From contig DKNY01000020.1 of NCBI GenBank assembly GCA_002470275.1, positions 40,341-55,185 on the forward strand: a DNA stretch of 14,845 bases. Direction: 5' to 3'. The position numbers were made by a program, and so were the translations under genes. This DNA comes from Gammaproteobacteria bacterium UBA7376 (GTDB lineage Bacteria > Pseudomonadota > Gammaproteobacteria > Pseudomonadales > Azotimanducaceae). Shown here piece after piece: positions 8,028 through 14,778 of this stretch (its first letter is position 1; every line of letters starts with the position of its first letter). The notes under the pieces were generated by a model, which searched no databases, was not told where the DNA came from, and was given only the letters and a program-made list of their open reading frames with translations.

Positions 8028-8941
8028 GCGCTAAATCGACGCTGATCGAGGGCTCTATGTAGGTGCTGGCGGTGGCAGTTGTCTATTCTCGAGCTTTGAC
8101 AATAGCCATTGCGGAGACGGGTGATCAGCATATTCAAAAAAATATGGCACTTGCCTGCTCGACTGACAACCGTTCGCCGGCTCCAGTACTGCTCGGGGTG
8201 CTCCAGAATTTTGTCTCCAATGGCTTGGTATAGCCGCGCTGCAAGTTTGATGCTGTGACGAACTCCTCGGGGCAGGTAGCCAAAGCCCTGGCTTGCGCTG
8301 GCATAGTATTCATCCGCAAGGGATAGGATTGCGCCGACTCCTTCAAAGGCAGTCATGCGTTCGTCCTCAGCACCGGACAACAGCCCGTCACAGGTGATCT
8401 GCTTGCTCATCAGCTGCTTCGGGATGTAGATTCTTCCTCGCTCCGCATCCTCCAGAGTATCTCTAGCGATATTTGTTAGCTGCATAGCGACGCCTAGATC
8501 CACCGCGAAGGGAAAGGCTTGTGGATTCTTGATGCCGAAGATATGGCAGAGCATAAGGCCAACGGTTGAGGCGACGCCGTAGCCGAAGCGTACCAACTCG
8601 TCCTGGGTCTGAAGCTCGCGAGGGTACTGGTCTTCAATCAGCGCATCGGTAAAGTCCAGCAATAGGGAAAGAGGAATGCCGAACTCCGACTGAATGAGCA
8701 GGGTATCCGAGATGATTTCGTTACGGCTGGACCCCTGAACGATCTCCGCGCGTATTTGCTGGAGGGCCTCGCTATTGCATCCTGCGGGCTCTGCATCTGC
8801 AAGATCATCCATATAGCGACAGAAGGCATAAAGGCGAACGACCGCGTTATGGCGCTGCTTAGGCAGCAGGCGCGCAGCAAAGGAGAAGGTCTTGGCCTTT
8901 TTATCGAAGGTCTTTCTCGCGTTGGCTAGACTGTTTGCCAT
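8024..8941 (-). CDS. crtB: Phytoene synthase
   Basis: This 305-residue enzyme condenses two geranylgeranyl diphosphates into phytoene, the first committed carotenoid step. Both squalene/phytoene synthase signatures are visible: YMDDLAD (D45, D46, D49) and QLTNIARDTLEDAERGRIY (154-172), which carry the Mg-diphosphate-binding acidic residues. YAFCR and the GYLPRG segment also fit the family. The ATG at 8941 lies within the crtI 3' end, a 16-nt overlap. The C-terminal 60 residues are basic and poorly conserved, as in other CrtB proteins. The stop overlaps crtY as ATGA. Confidence 0.94.
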   Translation of the reverse strand: MANSLANARKTFDKKAKTFSFAARLLPKQRHNAVVRLYAFCRYMDDLADAEPAGCNSEALQQIRAEIVQGSSRNEIISDTLLIQSEFGIPLSLLLDFTDALIEDQYPRELQTQDELVRFGYGVASTVGLMLCHIFGIKNPQAFPFAVDLGVAMQLTNIARDTLEDAERGRIYIPKQLMSKQITCDGLLSGAEDERMTAFEGVGAILSLADEYYASASQGFGYLPRGVRHSIKLAARLYQAIGDKILEHPEQYWSRRTVVSRAGKCHIFLNMLITRLRNGYCQSSRIDNCHRQHLHRALDQRRFSA

Positions 8942-10437
8942 TCTGAATCGACCGCAGTTTGAGGGTGGTCTTGAGCAACCAGGTGCTCGACGACCTTTGC
9001 TGAGCTCAAGACGCCCGGCACGCCTGCGCCGGGATGAGTGCCCGCGCCCACGAAGTATAGGTTTTTCATATCTTCTGCACGATTATGAAATCTAAAAAAT
9101 GCGGATTGGCTGAAGATCGGAGCAATGGAAAATCCTGCGCCCCATTGGGAGCGGTATTGAGCCTGAAAATCTGAGGGTGCAAAGTCGAAACAGACTTCCA
9201 AATTGTCCCTGAGTCCGGGGAGTATTCTGGATTCCAGAATATCCAGGACGCGCTCCTTGATCTGGTTTCTCCGATCCGCATCATCTTCCCCGTGCCGAAG
9301 GTTAGGGATCGGTGCTAGAACGTAGAAGGTGTCCTTACCCTCTGGCGCTAAGGCAGGGTCGCTGGCGGTTGGTCGATGCAGGTACAGACTGAGGTCATCG
9401 CCTGCTTCGCCGCCGTTGAAGATCCGGGTCAATAAGGCTTCATATTCCTTGCCAAAGACAATGGTGTGGTGCTCTACCTGCTCATACTTTTTCCCAGTGC
9501 CGAAATAAAGAACGTATAGGCCCATCGAGTACTTGAGTCCAGACAGCCGACGGTCGCTCCAGCTTGGACGTTGCTCTTTAGCGATCAGGTTCTGATAGGT
9601 ATGGGCGGGGTCACCATTGCAGATGACAAGATCGGCCTCTACCTGCTGCCCATCGGCCAGCCGGACGCTCCGTACGGCTCCTGCCTGGCTTTCGATCTGG
9701 ACTACGTCTTGGCCGTAACGAATGTCGATGCCCACCTCGTTCATCAGTTTTCCCAATCCGGCAACCAGCGCACTGGTTCCCCCTCTTGGATAGTGGACGC
9801 CCCATTCGCGCTCGAGGTAGTGAATCAGAGAATAGATGCTCGTCGTGCTAAATGGATTGCCGCCCACCAACAGGGGTTGGATGCTAAAGGCGCGACGAAG
9901 TCGATCATCCTTCAGGTGATGTTTCGTAAACTGCCATACCGTGCGATAACAACCCAGCCGAATCAGGGCAGGCACCTGTTTTAGCATGAACCAAAATTTG
10001 TGGAACGGAACGTGTGCAAGCTGAGTAAAGCCGACGTCGAATATTTCCTTAGAGGCGGCGAGCAGGTTTTTGTAGCCCTGCACATCGTCGGGGTTGATCC
10101 GCTCTATTTCCCCCAGCGTATCCTCCACGCTGCCACCATAGTTTAGGTGGGTGCCGTCAATGAACTCGTAACGGTACCAGGGCGAGACCGGCATCATCTC
10201 CACGTAGTCAGCTAGCTTGCGATCGAAGAGCTCAAACAGCTCATCAAATAGAAATGGAGCGGTAATCACCGTGGGCCCGGCATCGAATATGAACCCGTCT
10301 TGCTCAAAGGTTTGCGCTCTGCCACCAAGCTGTTCTAGGCGTTCTAAAAGAATGACATGGAAACCCATTTTACGGGCGCGCAAGGCGCTGGCCATGCCGC
10401 CGAAGCCGCTTCCGATAACGATGGCTGTTTTGGTCAT
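8926..10437 (-). CDS. crtI: Phytoene desaturase (CrtI type)
   Basis: This 503-residue FAD enzyme carries out the desaturations from phytoene to lycopene. The N-terminus has the Rossmann motif GSGFGG (9-14) followed by LERLEQLGGRAQTFEQDGF and DAGPTVI, all typical of CrtI. The C-terminus carries YFVGAGTHPGAGVPGVL, the second FAD-contact signature. Length matches bacterial CrtI. The start ATG at 10437 overlaps the crtE stop as ATGA, with GAGG 4 nt upstream. No frameshift or missing motif was seen. The number of desaturation steps cannot be read from sequence, but the downstream cyclase and Blh imply lycopene as product. Confidence 0.95.
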   Translation of the reverse strand: MTKTAIVIGSGFGGMASALRARKMGFHVILLERLEQLGGRAQTFEQDGFIFDAGPTVITAPFLFDELFELFDRKLADYVEMMPVSPWYRYEFIDGTHLNYGGSVEDTLGEIERINPDDVQGYKNLLAASKEIFDVGFTQLAHVPFHKFWFMLKQVPALIRLGCYRTVWQFTKHHLKDDRLRRAFSIQPLLVGGNPFSTTSIYSLIHYLEREWGVHYPRGGTSALVAGLGKLMNEVGIDIRYGQDVVQIESQAGAVRSVRLADGQQVEADLVICNGDPAHTYQNLIAKEQRPSWSDRRLSGLKYSMGLYVLYFGTGKKYEQVEHHTIVFGKEYEALLTRIFNGGEAGDDLSLYLHRPTASDPALAPEGKDTFYVLAPIPNLRHGEDDADRRNQIKERVLDILESRILPGLRDNLEVCFDFAPSDFQAQYRSQWGAGFSIAPIFSQSAFFRFHNRAEDMKNLYFVGAGTHPGAGVPGVLSSAKVVEHLVAQDHPQTAVDSEWQTV

Positions 10438-11438
10438 ACGGCCTCAATCCCTTGAAAGGCGCCGGAGCGCCAGGCTGCTGCATTTGTTGCGGGCAGCTGC
10501 AGGCCAGGCTGAAGGCGAAGGGTGATGAAGGCTTTGACCACATCCGCGATAGACGTAGGGAGGTGATCGGCGTTCAGGCTTGCTCTTTTAATGGATTGCT
10601 TTAGCCATCCTTGGCAGAGACCGCGTATCTCGTTGTGGCGCTCGGGCTGCGCCTGGATGAGAGCAAAGGGATCATCCTGTGGCGCCAGCTGAAGGGCGGC
10701 GATGACAGGTGCAGTGACAACGCGGTTGATGATGTCCGGATCGCTCTTCAGGCCAGATGGATTATTGAACAGTTTGAGATCGTCGAGAATCTGATAGGCC
10801 AGCCCGAGTTGCTGACCGCATCGAAGCGCACGCTGAGTATCCGCTTCTCTGCCGCTCAATATGAGGCTGGCGAACTGGAGCGGTAGCGCCAATAAGGCCC
10901 CCGTCTTCTGCTCCGCGATCTGGCGGTAGGTGGGCAGCAGGGCGGCTTGTTGAATATCTGCGTCAAGCTGCAGATGTTGTCCTGAGGCTGCGTCGCTAAT
11001 GGCTCTGGCATGGACGGAAAATAGGCTCGCCTTGATGGCTGGCGGTAGAGCCGAGTCCGCCAATGCGCTGAAGGAAGCCGCGATCAGATGATCGCCTAAC
11101 AGCAGGGCTGTGTCTGCCCCAAATTTTCGCCATACCGTTAGCTGGTCTCGGCGAAGGTCGGTTTCATCTTGAATGTCGTCATGGACTAGGGAAGCCTCAT
11201 GCACAAGTTCAATGGCCGCCGCCGCATGAGCGAAGGCGTCAACCTGGCTCTCGGCCCCCAAGGCTGTGAAAAATAACGCTGCACGGGTTCTTTTTCCCGG
11301 ACGAGACAGATGATGCTGAGCTGCTTCCTGCAGCGCACCAGCATCTACCCCAAAACGCATAATGATGCGCTCTAAGCTGTGTTGCTCCCGATGTCTAGAG
11401 TCGGAATGCACAAGAGTCCTCTTGTTATTCAGCGTCAT
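10434..11438 (-). CDS. crtE: Geranylgeranyl diphosphate synthase
   Basis: This polyprenyl synthetase family enzyme makes the C20 precursor for carotenoids. I place the start at ATG 11438 (334 residues), preceded by a G-run about 7 nt upstream. The frame extends to a TTG at 11480, but that would add a hydrophobic leader out of place on a cytosolic enzyme and sits right against a strong hairpin. A GTG at 11411 with AAGAGG upstream is a real alternative. The first Asp-rich motif DDIQD is at 87-91, with RPGKRTR before it (GKR substrate loop) and EQKTGAL after it. The second motif reads DDLKL (219-223), so its last Asp is missing. The stop overlaps crtI by 4 nt. Confidence 0.92.
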   Translation of the reverse strand: MTLNNKRTLVHSDSRHREQHSLERIIMRFGVDAGALQEAAQHHLSRPGKRTRAALFFTALGAESQVDAFAHAAAAIELVHEASLVHDDIQDETDLRRDQLTVWRKFGADTALLLGDHLIAASFSALADSALPPAIKASLFSVHARAISDAASGQHLQLDADIQQAALLPTYRQIAEQKTGALLALPLQFASLILSGREADTQRALRCGQQLGLAYQILDDLKLFNNPSGLKSDPDIINRVVTAPVIAALQLAPQDDPFALIQAQPERHNEIRGLCQGWLKQSIKRASLNADHLPTSIADVVKAFITLRLQPGLQLPATNAAAWRSGAFQGIEAV

Positions 11439-11481
11439 CCAGATACCCCCCAAGGTCAGAACAATAAACAACAATTCCAAG

Positions 11482-11514
11482 AGCGGGGTGGAGCGCGCTC
11501 GCGCCCCACCCGCT
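11482..11514 (-). terminator. Strong GC-rich hairpin between rhodopsin and crtE (attenuator or partial terminator)
   Basis: On the minus strand, positions 11514-11501 pair with 11496-11482 around a 4-nt GAGC loop. I count 14 pairs with one bulged C and one G-U wobble. It starts 13 nt after the rhodopsin stop. The sequence after it is T-rich (TTGTTGTTTATTGTT) but not a pure T-run. This suggests partial termination, which would give more opsin mRNA than crt mRNA, or a stabilising 3' structure for a processed opsin transcript. Confidence 0.65.
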
Positions 11515-11527
11515 TTCGGTCGATAGC

Positions 11528-12214
11528 TTAGGCAGATGCTTCCTCAGAAGAAGAGGTCGCAGCGGCCCAAATCACAACACCAAACGCGATCTTGTTCACA
11601 AAGTCCGCGAGGTTGTAGACGATATTCAGTGCGGCTGCACCGCCATCGCCAGCACCCATAACGTAGCCGATTGGATAGATCGCCCAGCCGACGGTCACAA
11701 TCCAACGCAGTGCGTTGAAAGCCGTTTGGCTCGCGGCGGTACCACTTTCAGCATTGATCTGGCTTGCTTCACCAAAGAAGATTTCGTAGATGATGTATAG
11801 CCAGCCTGCCATCCCGATGATGAAGGCAATCCAGTAGTTCATAGCGCCGAGTTCACCGAAGTAGCCGAAGACCAGCATCACGATGGAAGCAACCATAAGC
11901 TTCCAGAAGAGTGCGGCCCTGACCACGGCGATAGCCGCAAGAATCAGATAGAACTCAACGATCTGAAGTGGAACCGTCAGCAGCCAGTCGACGTATCTGA
12001 AGACCAATGGGCTTTCTCCAGTTTCTACCCAAACTCCACGCATGTAGAAGTAGTGAATAGCGGCGATACCGGTGACCATGGCGGCAACGGTTAGGGAAGT
12101 TTTCCACTTACCGACCGCGCGATCGCGCTCGACGGTGAAAAAGTAGGTCGCGGCAACCATGGCCGCAGAAATGATCCAGAATGTGACTCCAACGTAGTCA
12201 TTCGGGTCTAACAT
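11528..12214 (-). CDS. Proteorhodopsin, predicted blue-absorbing proton pump
   Basis: This seven-helix retinal protein pumps protons outward in light. Compared from memory with green proteorhodopsin (GPR numbering in brackets), the residues are H54 [75], Schiff-base counterion D76 [97], T80 [101], proton donor E87 [108] and retinal-binding K208 [231] in NLADFVNKIAFG. This is the DTE pump signature, not the NDQ sodium or NTQ chloride type. The tuning position is Q84 [105], which in characterised proteorhodopsins gives blue absorption. The 228-residue form starts at ATG 12214. AGGA lies upstream and an in-frame TAA sits two codons before, so the start is firm and there is no cleavable leader of the GPR type. 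The C-terminal tail is acidic and serine-rich. It is followed by a hairpin and crtE. Confidence 0.97.
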   Translation of the reverse strand: MLDPNDYVGVTFWIISAAMVAATYFFTVERDRAVGKWKTSLTVAAMVTGIAAIHYFYMRGVWVETGESPLVFRYVDWLLTVPLQIVEFYLILAAIAVVRAALFWKLMVASIVMLVFGYFGELGAMNYWIAFIIGMAGWLYIIYEIFFGEASQINAESGTAASQTAFNALRWIVTVGWAIYPIGYVMGAGDGGAAALNIVYNLADFVNKIAFGVVIWAAATSSSEEASA

Positions 12215-12377
12215 CGCTTAGTTTCCTCTCAATTATGAAAAACTGGATAAAGCCCCCGCTTCCTGATTCTGGCCGCCATGACTACGAACTCGATGTTCTT
12301 AAATGAAAGAAACCGAATCTATTTCCATGGCGCTCAATCAGACGTTATCTAGTTCTTCTTATTCATCTCTCGTTTTA

Positions 12378-12389
12378 CCGTTCGAACGG
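12378..12389. promoter_or_regulatory. Perfect 12-bp palindrome upstream of proteorhodopsin
   Basis: CCGTTCGAACGG reads the same on both strands. It lies between the HTH-protein stop (12411) and the opsin start (12214), about 165 nt before the opsin ATG. It could be an operator for the opsin-crt operon. With no loop and no T-run it is a poor terminator. A second short dyad, GAAC/GTTC, is at 12286-12298. I found no convincing sigma-70 promoter pair in this 196-nt gap. Confidence 0.4.
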
Positions 12390-12410
12390 CGATTGCGGGG
12401 TGAATTGGGT

Positions 12411-12770
12411 TTAGTCCTCCTGTCCTACATTATCCCGCATAGGGATAATGACCGACTCATTGCCGGAGGTTCTATCTTCTTCTAAGAACAAAGCTTGCTC
12501 TTCAATGCCAAAAATTCTTGCGAGTTGGGGTGCTAAGGCGTGAGCCTCCTGATCAAAACGATCCCCAGCCTGACTGCGTTCCCAACTCAGCCAGCGATCC
12601 GGCTCGATCAGCTCATTGGCTTCGAGCGTCAGACGGTAGGCGCACTCTGCAACAGACCAATGACTCCGCAGACGCTGTAAATGCAGTCGGGCGCCGAAGG
12701 TCACGGCGTGGCCCAGACGATGCGGGGCGTGGGCTGAGGGAATCGTTGAAACGTCATGCACGATCTTCAC
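12411..12770 (-). CDS. Small XRE-like helix-turn-helix protein, possible regulator
   Basis: The 119-residue product has a GTG start at 12770. Another GTG three codons later is possible, and neither has a good Shine-Dalgarno. Residues 28-96 resemble an XRE/Cro-type DNA-binding domain: LQRLRSHWSVAECAYRL, then WLSWERSQAG, then ALAPQLARIFGIEEQALF, in the pattern of HTH_3 proteins (LR..S..E.A.RL ... WERG ... LA..LG....LF). The loop before WLSWER is longer than usual, so the match is by eye and imperfect. It overlaps the DUF6482-like gene by 17 nt and ends 196 nt before the opsin gene. Control of the opsin operon is inferred from position only. It could instead be a structural HTH-fold protein. Confidence 0.68.
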   Translation of the reverse strand: MKIVHDVSTIPSAHAPHRLGHAVTFGARLHLQRLRSHWSVAECAYRLTLEANELIEPDRWLSWERSQAGDRFDQEAHALAPQLARIFGIEEQALFLEEDRTSGNESVIIPMRDNVGQED

Positions 12771-13065
12771 TCGTCAAATGGATGCGTTGCCTCAACTCTG
12801 AGGGCCCCTGGGAAGCCGTACCGACCATCTCGTTGTAGGCAGTCCGATGCACAAAGTCAGCATGGTGGGCACCTGCGGTGCGGAGTTCTGATAGAGCGCT
12901 GGCTCGACTCCGGTACCGTAGAGTTTGACCCTTCTCGTCGACGACGGGTCGAAGGCTCATGGCATCGGAGATAAAGAGCAGGTAAATGCTTGGGTCAATA
13001 GCGTGAACCTCGATGCTAGGATGGTTGCCTTTGGCCAACTGATGAGAAAGTTGTTTGAGCGTCAT
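12754..13065 (-). CDS. DUF6482-like small protein
   Basis: I chose the ATG at 13065 (103 residues), one nucleotide after the TGA of the upstream membrane-protein gene; an ATG at 13080 is in frame. The product begins MTLKQLSHQLAKG. Its middle reads YLLFISDAM, then LRYRSRASALSELR, and it ends with FVHRTAYNEMVG. This layout matches the small DUF6482 family of gammaproteobacteria as I recall it. Function is unknown, and there is no signal peptide or membrane helix. It sits between the ABA4-like gene and the HTH gene with overlapping ends, so the three are probably cotranscribed. Confidence 0.75.
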   Translation of the reverse strand: MTLKQLSHQLAKGNHPSIEVHAIDPSIYLLFISDAMSLRPVVDEKGQTLRYRSRASALSELRTAGAHHADFVHRTAYNEMVGTASQGPSELRQRIHLTSEDRA

Positions 13066-13066
13066 A

Positions 13067-13540
13067 TCAATGCCCCACATCTGGGCCGGAGCCCATCGTC
13101 ACAGAAGACTGTAAGTTGAGGGAGTAAAGATACACGGTTCTGAGGAGTTGGTAGGCGAGAAAGCCGATTGGAGCTGCAATGCAGGTCAACAGAAGAATCG
13201 GCACCATGTAGGCATGAGAGATACCAACGGACCGCGAATCGCGCAACTGCCAAAGACCAAGAAGCAGATCGACGGCAAGATAGTGCAGCCACCCAACGAG
13301 CACCATTTCCGGAACGCTAAAAGCCAGGGTGAGGCCGCCTAGAGACGTAAAGGCAGTGCCGGCCGGCGCGCGCTCGAAGAAAGCGAAAAACAGCGCCACA
13401 TAAAGCAAACTGACGGCAATGGGCACCCAACGCCCGAGGTCCGGAGCTGCCGCCACGAATCTTTGCGGAAAGAATATTAATGCTGCCCATCCGAGCAGGG
13501 TTAATCCTGTGCTGAGATAAAAAAGGCTCTCAACCGACAT
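13067..13540 (-). CDS. ABA4-like (DUF4281) integral membrane protein
   Basis: From the ATG at 13540 the product is 157 residues. The frame stays open to an ATG at 13621, but the extra 27 residues are unlike the family start. Four membrane segments are visible at about 5-24, 38-56, 66-95 and 110-135. The core SLGGLTLAFSVPEMVLVGWL, continuing into HYLAVDLLLG, aligns by eye with the ABA4 region containing LSGIAKMFSSE and WIHLLVVDLF. A later PIGFLAYQLLR matches its CPVGIVSHFVTK. Plant ABA4 is needed to make neoxanthin from violaxanthin; bacterial members have no role I can name. Here it heads a probable three-gene unit just upstream of the opsin operon, which suggests a carotenoid or photobiology role. 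The start has only a weak AAAGA/GGGGG signal. Confidence 0.82.
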   Translation of the reverse strand: MSVESLFYLSTGLTLLGWAALIFFPQRFVAAAPDLGRWVPIAVSLLYVALFFAFFERAPAGTAFTSLGGLTLAFSVPEMVLVGWLHYLAVDLLLGLWQLRDSRSVGISHAYMVPILLLTCIAAPIGFLAYQLLRTVYLYSLNLQSSVTMGSGPDVGH

Positions 13541-13618
13541 TCTTTGAAATCTACCCCCATGGTTGAAGGTGCAAAAATACGTCTGAAGATATGAATTTAT
13601 TGTGAAGAAATGTACATG

Positions 13619-13631
13619 CATAGCGGCTATG
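13619..13631. promoter_or_regulatory. 13-nt dyad upstream of the ABA4-like gene
   Basis: CATAGC and GCTATG flank a single G. The dyad lies about 80 nt before the chosen ABA4-like start, next to TGTACATG. It is a plausible operator for the upstream three-gene unit, on position and symmetry alone. Confidence 0.3.
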
Positions 13632-14006
13632 TAGCCCCAATCCAGGTCCGATTTGTTGCTGATATTGGGTGAAAATTTTACGGCGACGGCTTTGCTGCTC
13701 TGTATTGGGTAACCGTCCGGAGCGTGGCGCGCCTCAGATTTGTCCGATGTGGGGCCAAGGCCTTAATCTTCGTCCATCGCTGCCCCCAGCGGGCTGACCT
13801 TTTTCGGGGGAAGTTTCGACTTCACAATTCTTGGGAATGTTGCTTGACGGCAATCACTATATTGACCCCATAGGTCCGAACTAGAACGGCCCTAAGCAGG
13901 GGCTTCGAGCCTTATGTCATCTCGTTCTTGGGGCGCCAGCAAGGTCCATCGCGGGGTCTGGCGGGTCATGCCTCGTCAGAGTGCGAATTGGGTTCCGGCG
14001 CGATTT

Positions 14007-14056
14007 AGGTCAAGGGGCTATTCAGGTCATGCGCTTTTCAAGTCAAGGCACGATCA
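14007..14056 (+). repeat. Cluster of short GTCA-type direct motifs
   Basis: AGGTCA at 14007-14012 and 14024-14029, AAGTCA at 14040-14045 and GATCA at 14052-14056 follow in the same orientation, the first three 16-17 bp apart. Related GGTC motifs occur further left (13942, 13954, 13964). The spacing is near one and a half helical turns. They may be regulator half-sites for the gene at 14213 or decayed repeats. Confidence 0.35.
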
Positions 14057-14212
14057 AGGTTAGAACGCCGTTTTATTGAGTCGCACTACTTTACTTTGCC
14101 TGGTTATTTTTTAATCGCACTATCATTTGAAGGGAAAGCGTGGCGATGCAATTCGACGTACGGTAGCATAATTGATGCAATCGGTTAGATATCTAAGCGC
14201 GAGGTAATTAGG

Positions 14213-14707
14213 TTGTTGACACAAGTATCTGAAATGAAGGCAAAAACTTTTCGGGGTTTTTTGGTAGAGGCCGGGCAGGTTTTTCTGTCGCTGGATGACT
14301 CTGCAGTCCCGGTAATCCGCCTCAACACGAAGCGCGGTGAGATTTGCATTTTTGCCCTTGGTCAGGCGCCGATGATCATTGACCATTTCTGTCAATTGTT
14401 GCGCGATGACCTGGATCGGTTTAAGCGCTTGTCGAGAGCTTTTGCCCTGGCGCAGCCGAGGCTGGAAGAGCAGGGCGTTGGCTGGGTCGTTACCCGGTTT
14501 GCTGGTGCAGCCCATCTCAGCCTGAGGGTTTCGGGCGACATTCTGATTATTAGAATACCCAAACCGTTAGCCTCAGAAGCGTGCTGTCTGGCAGCGGCGC
14601 AGGGTAGGTTTTTAGATTGCGCGATTAAGGCGAGCCATGATGGGGAAGGAGACGGTATGCCCGTGGACCTGGCCCTTGAGCTGGCCGATCTACGCAGGGC
14701 CGGATGA
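14213..14707 (+). CDS. Unrecognised protein, TTG start
   Basis: The frame gives up to 164 residues from TTG 14213, with GAGG 8 nt upstream (14201-14204). The first ATG is at 14234 but has no ribosome binding site. I do not recognise the family. The sequence alternates hydrophobic and charged stretches like a compact soluble alpha/beta protein: FRGFLVEAGQVFLSLDD, then CIFALGQAPMIIDHFCQLL, then a basic helix (DRFKRLSRAF), then LSLRVSGDILIIRIPKPL. The C-terminus is acidic, with two Cys near residue 124. No signal peptide or membrane helix is seen. It points away from the rhodopsin cluster. An overlapping antisense frame (14123-14515) looks like a shadow. Confidence 0.55.
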   Translation: MLTQVSEMKAKTFRGFLVEAGQVFLSLDDSAVPVIRLNTKRGEICIFALGQAPMIIDHFCQLLRDDLDRFKRLSRAFALAQPRLEEQGVGWVVTRFAGAAHLSLRVSGDILIIRIPKPLASEACCLAAAQGRFLDCAIKASHDGEGDGMPVDLALELADLRRAG

Positions 14708-14778
14708 TCTTAAAAATGCTACGTCTGTCTGGATTTTGACGCCTCTCCTCAGGGGTGCCTGTACCTGAAAGTATCGGG

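Larger units (their letters stand above)
13541..14212. other. Long non-coding stretch between divergent genes
   Basis: No supportable gene lies in these 672 nt, which separate the minus-strand ABA4-like gene from the plus-strand unknown gene, so promoters for both should be here. Visible features are a near palindrome CATAGC-G-GCTATG (13619-13631), a small dyad CGCTG/CAGCG (13778-13782, 13787-13791) followed eight bases later by TTTTT, a series of GGTCA-like direct motifs (about 13942-14056), and TCGCACTA twice, 34 bp apart (14081, 14115). I could not assign a known riboswitch or ncRNA. Confidence 0.5.

Noticed and set aside
9571..9984. 137-residue plus-strand frame inside crtI
   Set aside because: It lies fully antisense to a strongly supported crtI and has no family likeness.
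11439..11480. Extension of crtE to the TTG at 11480
   Set aside because: It would add a hydrophobic leader unlike CrtE proteins, and its ribosome binding site would fall inside the strong hairpin.
12220..12240. CATAAT close to the opsin start as a -10 box
   Set aside because: It is too near the ribosome binding site to leave a leader, and no -35 lies at the right distance.
5996..13540. Phototrophy region as a recently acquired island
   Set aside because: No integrase, transposase, flanking direct repeats or tRNA boundary was seen next to it, and composition looks similar to the flanks by eye.
13541..13621. 27-residue N-terminal extension of the ABA4-like protein
   Set aside because: Residues are unlike family N-termini; the membrane core begins right after the internal ATG at 13540.
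13778..13804. Possible intrinsic terminator (CGCTG/CAGCG then TTTTT) on the plus strand
   Set aside because: The stem is only 5 bp, the T-run is offset by about 8 nt, and no plus-strand gene ends nearby.
14123..14515. 130-residue minus-strand frame opposite the unknown plus-strand gene
   Set aside because: The plus-strand frame has a better start and more protein-like composition; the antisense one is basic and irregular.
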